NCBI RefSeq assembly: GCF_954871325.1
Contig: NC_088775.1
Location: forward strand, 88,265,561 to 88,329,560
From: Gordionus sp. m RMFG-2023
Taxonomy: Eukaryota; Nematomorpha; Gordioida; Chordodea; Parachordodidae
DNA length: 64,000 bases
Reading direction: 5' to 3'
The stretch's first letter is position 1; each line of letters opens with the position of its first letter. This document shows positions 11,480 through 64,000 of this stretch, piece after piece. The translations under genes and the position numbers were made by a program. The notes under the pieces are model-generated. The model ran no database searches. It saw only the letters and a list, made by a program, of their open reading frames with translations, and was not told the origin of the DNA.

Positions 11480-13010
11480 ACGCTAAACGAAAGCATTTAA
11501 ACTCGTCAAGGATTTTTATAGTTCTGATGAAATAAGCCGACCCATGCGTGGAATAAAAGATTGTGTATCTGTTATAGGCGAGAAAGAACCAGTCCAAAAT
11601 AGACTAATATTAAATAATCTTAAAGATATATTCAAGTTGTTTAAGGAAGAATACTCAAATATATCAATTAGATTATCTAAATTTGCCGAACTAAGGCCAA
11701 AAAACTGTATTTTAGTTGGAGCTAGTGGCACACACACTGTTTGTGTCTGCGCCATTCATCAATGAAATTAATGACAAATGTAATAGCTGAAATTACAGCA
11801 GGAGAAGATCAATGTATAAATTTTTATAACTATCTTTGGCGCAAATTATTTGTAATCCATCTCAGCCAAAATGTTATTTAAGAAATTGTGATCAATGCCC
11901 TGTTATAGAATCTCTTAAGGGCCAATTATACCAATTGTTTCAGAGAAATCGTATAGAATATGTCATGGAAAATTTAAAAGATGGGGAATTTTTAACAAAT
12001 CAAGATTATTCTAAAAATTATTCCTTTATTTTACAAGATGAAGTTCAGGGATTTCATTGACAACGTGCAGGCCACTATACACCCATTTCTAGCATATTAT
12101 AAATCTGGAGAAGATTTAAAAAATATAAATTTTGTTATATCCGTATCATTAAACTATAATACTAATGCAGTCCATCAAAATTTTTTTATTAATTTCTTAT
12201 CAGTAAACCAGAAAAAATATATTTTTCAGATGGAACCGTGGCAAAAATTTTCTGAACATATGCCTTCATTCATACATACGATTTTAATATTCCTGCCGAA
12301 TGACATCTTCGTCACTGCTCACGGCAAATATTCATGTGACGGTATCGGAGGAACTGTCAAAAGATTAGTTTGCCAGAGCTAGTCTTCAAAGGCCAAATAA
12401 AAATCAAATCCTAACCCCATTAGAATTATATAATTATGCTAAAAAAATATTAATGGTATGCAATTTGAATATATATCCTATCTAGAATACATCGAAGGAG
12501 AATTAGCCCTTCGTAAAAGATTTAATTCTGCATTGCCCATACACGAGACCCAAAAAATTCACGGGATTATTCCCAAAATAAACTAAAAACCAAAATAATA
12601 TTCAAATTCCAAAAAATATAATATAAAACAAGTTTCCTTTATAAATGAGAAAATTATATTTAAAAATATTAATGTTTATGTAACATGTGTATATGATGAC
12701 AAATGATGGTTAGGATTTATAATCGATAAAAATGATACAAATGAAGAAATAAAAATCCAATTTTTACACTCTTGTGGACCTTCAGCCTCATTTAATTTCT
12801 TCTGATAGATGATATTTTAGTGTTGCCCAAACCTAATATTCTCTCACTGGTCGATTCTTATACTCCCACTGGTCGAACATATATATTATCTCCTGAAAGT
12901 CCACGGAAATTACCTTCGTTATCATTATCATTAAAATTTAAGCTTCCTGAATCTGGCCAAATCTCACAAGCCAGCCAGGCTTTGTATTTCTTTAGATGAA
13001 GTAAGATTTA
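11480..13010 (+). mobile_element. Broken transposon-type gene (DDE-like), uncharacterised family
   Basis: Several forward-strand open pieces, in order, match what I recall of a widespread family of uncharacterised transposon-associated proteins: SSDEISRPMRGIKDCVSV, LSKFAELRPKNCILVGASG, a Cys-rich CVCAIHQ, NPSQPKCYLRNCDQCPV, LQDEVQGFH, then ATAHGKY-type sequence and CDGIGGTVKRL, and finally a TPTGRTYILSP tail. Aspartates in DEVQGFH and FSDG would suit an RNase H-like DDE core, but I cannot name the superfamily. The copy is interrupted many times and cannot encode a full protein. I could not define terminal repeats or a target duplication, so the limits are approximate. Confidence 0.6.
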
Positions 13011-14418
13011 ATTAATTTATAAACTCTCTTAATTAGGCAAATTTTGTGAATATTTTAAAAATATCATGATCTGAATGACAAATAAATATATATAATGCAC
13101 ATTGTAATCGATTTAGTTTGTTATATTTACATTAAAATATTTTTAATCAATAAAAAAAATGAATTTAACATATTAAAACTATTATATATAGCGCCATCTA
13201 GTTTTTAAAAGTATAAAAATCGCAATATTTTTTTAAATAAATATCCAGCCATGCTAATTGTTGAAGAAATTATTAAAAAATTAGTAAACGGATAATATTT
13301 CTAATGCGTTAAAATTTTGTTTATGATCTAATGGGAACATGTATAACCAGCCTACAATTTTTTATCGAAATCGAAAGGGGTCGGCCGAAAAGTGATTGAT
13401 TTGACATGGAATAACCCCTTAGTCTATATATAGTCATAAAATATTTTTACAAGAGAGGAGGTTATTTTTAATAAAATAAATAAGCCTGGAACAAATATGA
13501 AATATATTTTTATTAGTTTATATAAAATATAATAAATTACGTGCATATACATTAATATAAAAGCATGGTAATAATTTATTCCAAACAAGTATAAGAAATA
13601 TATTTATAAAAAGTAATAGACATATAGTTGATATTCCTCTATTATATAGAATTGGTTAGAAAATACTAGGTAAAATTCTACTTTTACAGACATATTTGAA
13701 AGTTAGAGAATGTATTATAGTTAATATTTTAACAAAATTTACTAATCAATGCTCTTGATAATAAATATAGCCATTTGCATTCAATTATTTAACGCCATCT
13801 ATTTATTTTAAATAAATATGATATTAAAAAATAATCTTCATATTATTCATCCCACAATGTCTTTAAAAGATATTTTCTAATGTCCTTATCAATATTTTAT
13901 AGTTTTCATTGTCATATGATAATTTATAAAATTAGATATACTATAAATGTACGACATATAATATTCTACTATTTGTATTGTACTTTAATATTTTTATTTA
14001 ATTTATGATTTAATTTTATAATAGTTTTATAATTATATTTTACTTTTATTAAATTAAATAAATTAAAATTACTCACTTTATAAAAAATTATATTTGATAT
14101 ACTATATTATTTAGTAATTTTATGGATCTATTATTAATAATTATAATATATTTCACTTTAGTCTTACTGAAACGGAACTGGATCTTCTTTATTTGGATAC
14201 GGCCAGTTTCTTATTTTACAAGAATCCGTTTTAAAATTTTCTATGAAACGGTTTCTAATAACGCAAATAATTTTATCTCTATATTTGTTTAAAATTTAAT
14301 AAACCCGAAGTGGAAAAAAATATGAGTTATAACCAACTAAATCTGATTTACACTTGTCATATTTTTGTTTAAACAAAAACTCGTCCAAATAAATATAAAT
14401 TTGGTTCCTGTTATATCT

Positions 14419-14566
14419 TAGTGTTGTGAAAAGGCTAACCCAATATTTTAGCAAACATTGCTACACAGTCTTAGAAAAAATGGTTTTTAATTTGAAATCG
14501 CGAGATAATATTATTTTGGCTAAATATTTTAATTTAAAAATAGGCTTGAGCCGTTTAATAATACTA
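14419..14566. mobile_element. Palindromic MITE, family 1, internally deleted
   Basis: It begins TAGTGTTGTGAAAAGGCTAAC and ends GAGCCGTTTAATAATACTA. At 148 bp it is about 50 bp shorter than intact copies, with the centre missing. There is no matching flanking octamer. Confidence 0.6.
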
Positions 14567-16611
14567 CTTGTAAACATATGTATTTCTTATTTAAATTATA
14601 AAGGAAAATTTTCTAAGTGAATCATTCCAATTCTGATTGCTGTTTCATACGAATTACAATATTTTGAAAATCCGATCTCCGCCATAATATTTTTATTAAT
14701 CTAATCTGGAAAATTGGAATAGATATTAAAATCCAGACTGGGCCTGAAAATTGGACTTCTGCATAAAAATGTGCAAGTGAGTTTTTTTTTGTTAAAATCA
14801 ATCTAATTTAGCGTTGTTAAAGTTGTGTGCTACATTTCAAAAAAAAAATAGCGATAGTGGTAGTAGAGGTCGGTAAAAAAATATTATTTTTCAAGGCCCG
14901 AGCCCGGATTATAAAAAAAAAAGCCCGAAATGGAATTCAAATCCTATCCGAACTAAATATTTTAGAATATGAATATTATAATATCCAAAAACAATTAAAA
15001 ATTGTGTTATTTTAAATAAAAACTTATTTGACACAAAATTTATATTAAGTTCCATTTTATTTTAAATATGTTTTCACTTATTTTATTTTTAACTGGTTTC
15101 ATTTGTCACCTTTTGTATAACCTAAAATACATTTAAATTAGATATAGTATTTATCCCTCTTTTGTTTCTCCTTAAATACATAAAAATGAAATATAATTTA
15201 TATAAATTCACTCTTCTGACTTAATTACATTAAAAATAAAACATACTGTTTTTGTGTTTTCTTTTAAATAGGGGTTTTCCATACTTTTGGATTCTTTGTT
15301 AAGGCAATCAATAATTATTATTTAAATCCTGGGTATTGCTTTTAATCAGGAAGTATAATTTGAGTTCCCAAAAGTGTGTGTGTGTGGGGGAGGGGTTGGT
15401 TTTATCCCCGATTATGTAAGATAAAACTAAGACAACTCTATTTCGGAAAAACGTTCTGTGCAATGTTATAGATTATAAATAACTCAAATATTGTTTGTAC
15501 AATTTTGTTCCAAATATTTATACTAAATATAAATCCATTTTATTTGAATATTTCTTTAACAACTCTAATTAATAAAGGTAACTTACAGAGTAATGCCCTA
15601 TATAATAAAGGAAAATTTTCCGATGCACCTCATGGAATAATGGATAAATTTTTAATTCTTCGGTTAATCTTTCATGAAGCTATCTGATATCAGATTATAG
15701 ATAAACCCTATCCGGTTTTAATTATGATATATATTTAAATATTGCCGATGTATTTATAAAATAATATATCAAATGGATATCAATGGAAAGTACAAGATTT
15801 CGGCCAAATTCGAGGAAGAAATGATTTAATGATAATAAAAATTAAACCTGACCAGAAAATCCTAACAAAATATTGTTTCAAATCATAGACGTAATCAAGA
15901 TACCACTCTTCCCCCCCTATATATTTTATTGGAAGTCTTTATGTAAACTTATTGAAACTTTGGCTATATATATTTTTGCAAAAATATTTTGGGTTTTCAC
16001 ATCAAAATTTTTAGAATATAAAAATCTTTTTATAAATTTTTTATAGCTGTTATCTTATAAACTCATTAACCTCTAGTAATATGTGCCTGACTTTAAACAA
16101 CATATACGTTATCTTAAGATAAGAATCAGATAAATGAGTGTCTAAATTAATTTCCATCGAATGGACTCTTCATGTATTACATAGAGGTTCTTGAAAAATG
16201 ATTTGTTATTTACATCTTTATTATTTAGGTAAACTACAATTTTAGGAGTAAATAAAAATAGTATTTTTTCAATAAATCATCTCCTGCATGTGTAAACAAA
16301 ATCTTATCATATAATAAATGAGGATTATAAACGAATATAAAAGTAACTTCTGTTTGTTGACAGTCAAATACTATGGAGCATCTTTTCGCAATCTTCCCTT
16401 ACCTAATAAAATTAGATAAAATTTAAATCCTGATAAATAAAGGGTTTATATGAAAATCAGAATGTCGAATATATTTTTAAATATAACGATTTAATTCCAT
16501 TCAGTTTCTAGTTAAAATAGTTTATATCATTCAGCATATTCTTGAACAATTTTATAACGGTTCGTTTGGACGTAGTGATAATATAGTGGTAAAGATATTG
16601 CCATATTTTCA

Positions 16612-16809
16612 GTGTTGCTAAACGGCTCGTTTGGAACCGATTTTTAAAAACAACTAACAATATTATCGCCAAAGTCTCGAGATTTCATTTATAGATGTCC
16701 AAACCTTACTGCCGTCTATTAGCAAAATCGCCAGGATGGCGCAATATTTTTCTGGATAAAGTATTGAGTTAGCCATTTTTAAAAATCGACTAAGATTGAG
16801 CCGTTTAAC
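16612..16809. mobile_element. Palindromic MITE, family 1
   Basis: The left arm is GTGTTGCTAAACGGCTCG and the right arm TTGAGCCGTTTAAC. The octamer TATTTTCA flanks both sides and can be read as the target duplication. It lies about 0.8 kb upstream of the MRCK start codon. Confidence 0.75.
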
Positions 16810-17600
16810 TATTTTCACATCATCTAATGAGGTTTGCTCTATCGTTTGCTTTACAATTTTGAAAATAATATACATGTATTGTCCTAGATTTTTATAAGGC
16901 AAACAAATAATTTATAAATGTCTAGATTTTATATTTAATAATGTAATTATTCAAAGAAATTTTTTTATTCCATTTCCATAAATATAAATATTTAATAAAT
17001 TAATACATTTAAAAAATGGCAGGTTCATCTTATGGATCTAAAAATTTGTAAATATTACGTTCGTCGTCATAAATTGAATTATAATTGATATATATGAATA
17101 TTATGTAAATAAAAAATAAATAGGCATAAAAGATATATCAATATAAAGATATATCTCATTCTATTCTGTCTAATCAAACCTATGTAATTATAATACTTTA
17201 ATTATATTTCATCATTTTTTGTCTCACAACTCTAGTTATCGGTAAGAGGTAAGTAAATACTTCTCTTTTAATTAATGTGGAGAGGACAAGAGGAGTGATT
17301 TTACTCATTGATGGTTAAAATAATAACAATGAGTCGGTTTATAAATGAAATCTTATTGTAAAAATCTCTTCAAGTAGTTCTTATCTTTAAAAATTTCTTA
17401 ATAAATTGCACAGATTTGATATAAATTAATAAAAATTCTTAGCGTTCAAATGTTACAATGTATAAAAAATTGAAATCTGATAAAAAAATTTATCACTCAC
17501 ACGCTTAAATGTTCGGCTCTAAACTTATTCTATTGATTTTGATAATGTGCAGCAGCAAATATCAAAATATAACAAATTTTAATCCTTTTATCGTTTAATT

Positions 17601-63922
<46,322 letters not shown>

Positions 63923-64000
63923 GTTATATATATATAAATGTATATAGGTTACTTTACCGGTTCCCGTTCTAAATCGCTAAAACAAAAATCACCTAAAAAT

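Larger units (their letters stand above)
9847..17600. other. Intergenic region between gene A and MRCK
   Basis: About 7.7 kb without host exons that I can support. It holds the transposon-type relic at 11480-13010, two family 1 palindromes and a 10-G run at 10639. The rest is AT-rich with no structure I could name. The MRCK promoter should lie toward its right end, but no recognisable core element stands out from the AT background. Confidence 0.5.

Overview
The window is AT-rich DNA of a multicellular animal. The evidence is intron-rich genes with GT-AG junctions that keep phase from exon to exon, a Cdc42-binding-kinase (MRCK) type gene, many small DNA-transposon relics and long CTTT microsatellites. 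The proteins are strongly diverged and rich in Ser/Asn, so I do not name a phylum.

Layout. (1) 1-9846: the 3' nine exons of a plus-strand gene (gene A) for a protein of at least 720 residues, with a Ser/Asn-rich N-terminal part and one degenerate RRM fold; its first exon(s) were not found. (2) 9847-17600: intergenic, with a broken transposon-type gene at about 11480-13010. (3) 17601 to the right edge: one plus-strand gene of more than 46 kb encoding an MRCK-like kinase. I place 27 exon blocks, from the start codon to the beginning of the CNH domain; the gene runs off the window, so the rest of CNH and any CRIB motif lie outside. Domain order is N-terminal helix, AGC kinase with hydrophobic motif, interrupted coiled coil, C1 zinc finger, PH, CNH. 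(4) Inside a 9.2 kb intron of this gene (52505-61694) sit two minus-strand genes of much higher GC: an intronless, lysine-tailed 287-residue protein (gene C) and a two-exon, 177-residue Gly/Pro-rich zinc-ribbon protein (gene D).

The introns and intergenic DNA are filled mainly with short non-autonomous elements, most with hAT hallmarks (YARNG-type ends, 8-bp target duplications). A palindromic family of about 200 bp has around 18 copies. Other families occur in one to four copies, and two nested insertions give relative ages. Two degraded stretches resemble hAT transposase. One PIF/Harbinger-like element (TAA duplication) and one long inverted duplication whose two arms encode the same peptide are also present. 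I saw no tRNA, rRNA, CRISPR array or viral element.

How the genes relate: MRCK kinases couple Cdc42 to actomyosin contraction. Nothing in the sequence links gene A, C or D to that job, and the nesting of C and D is positional. Exon ends were chosen by eye from splice consensus and phase; no alignment could be run. MRCK residue numbers assume the 40049-40385 block is unspliced.
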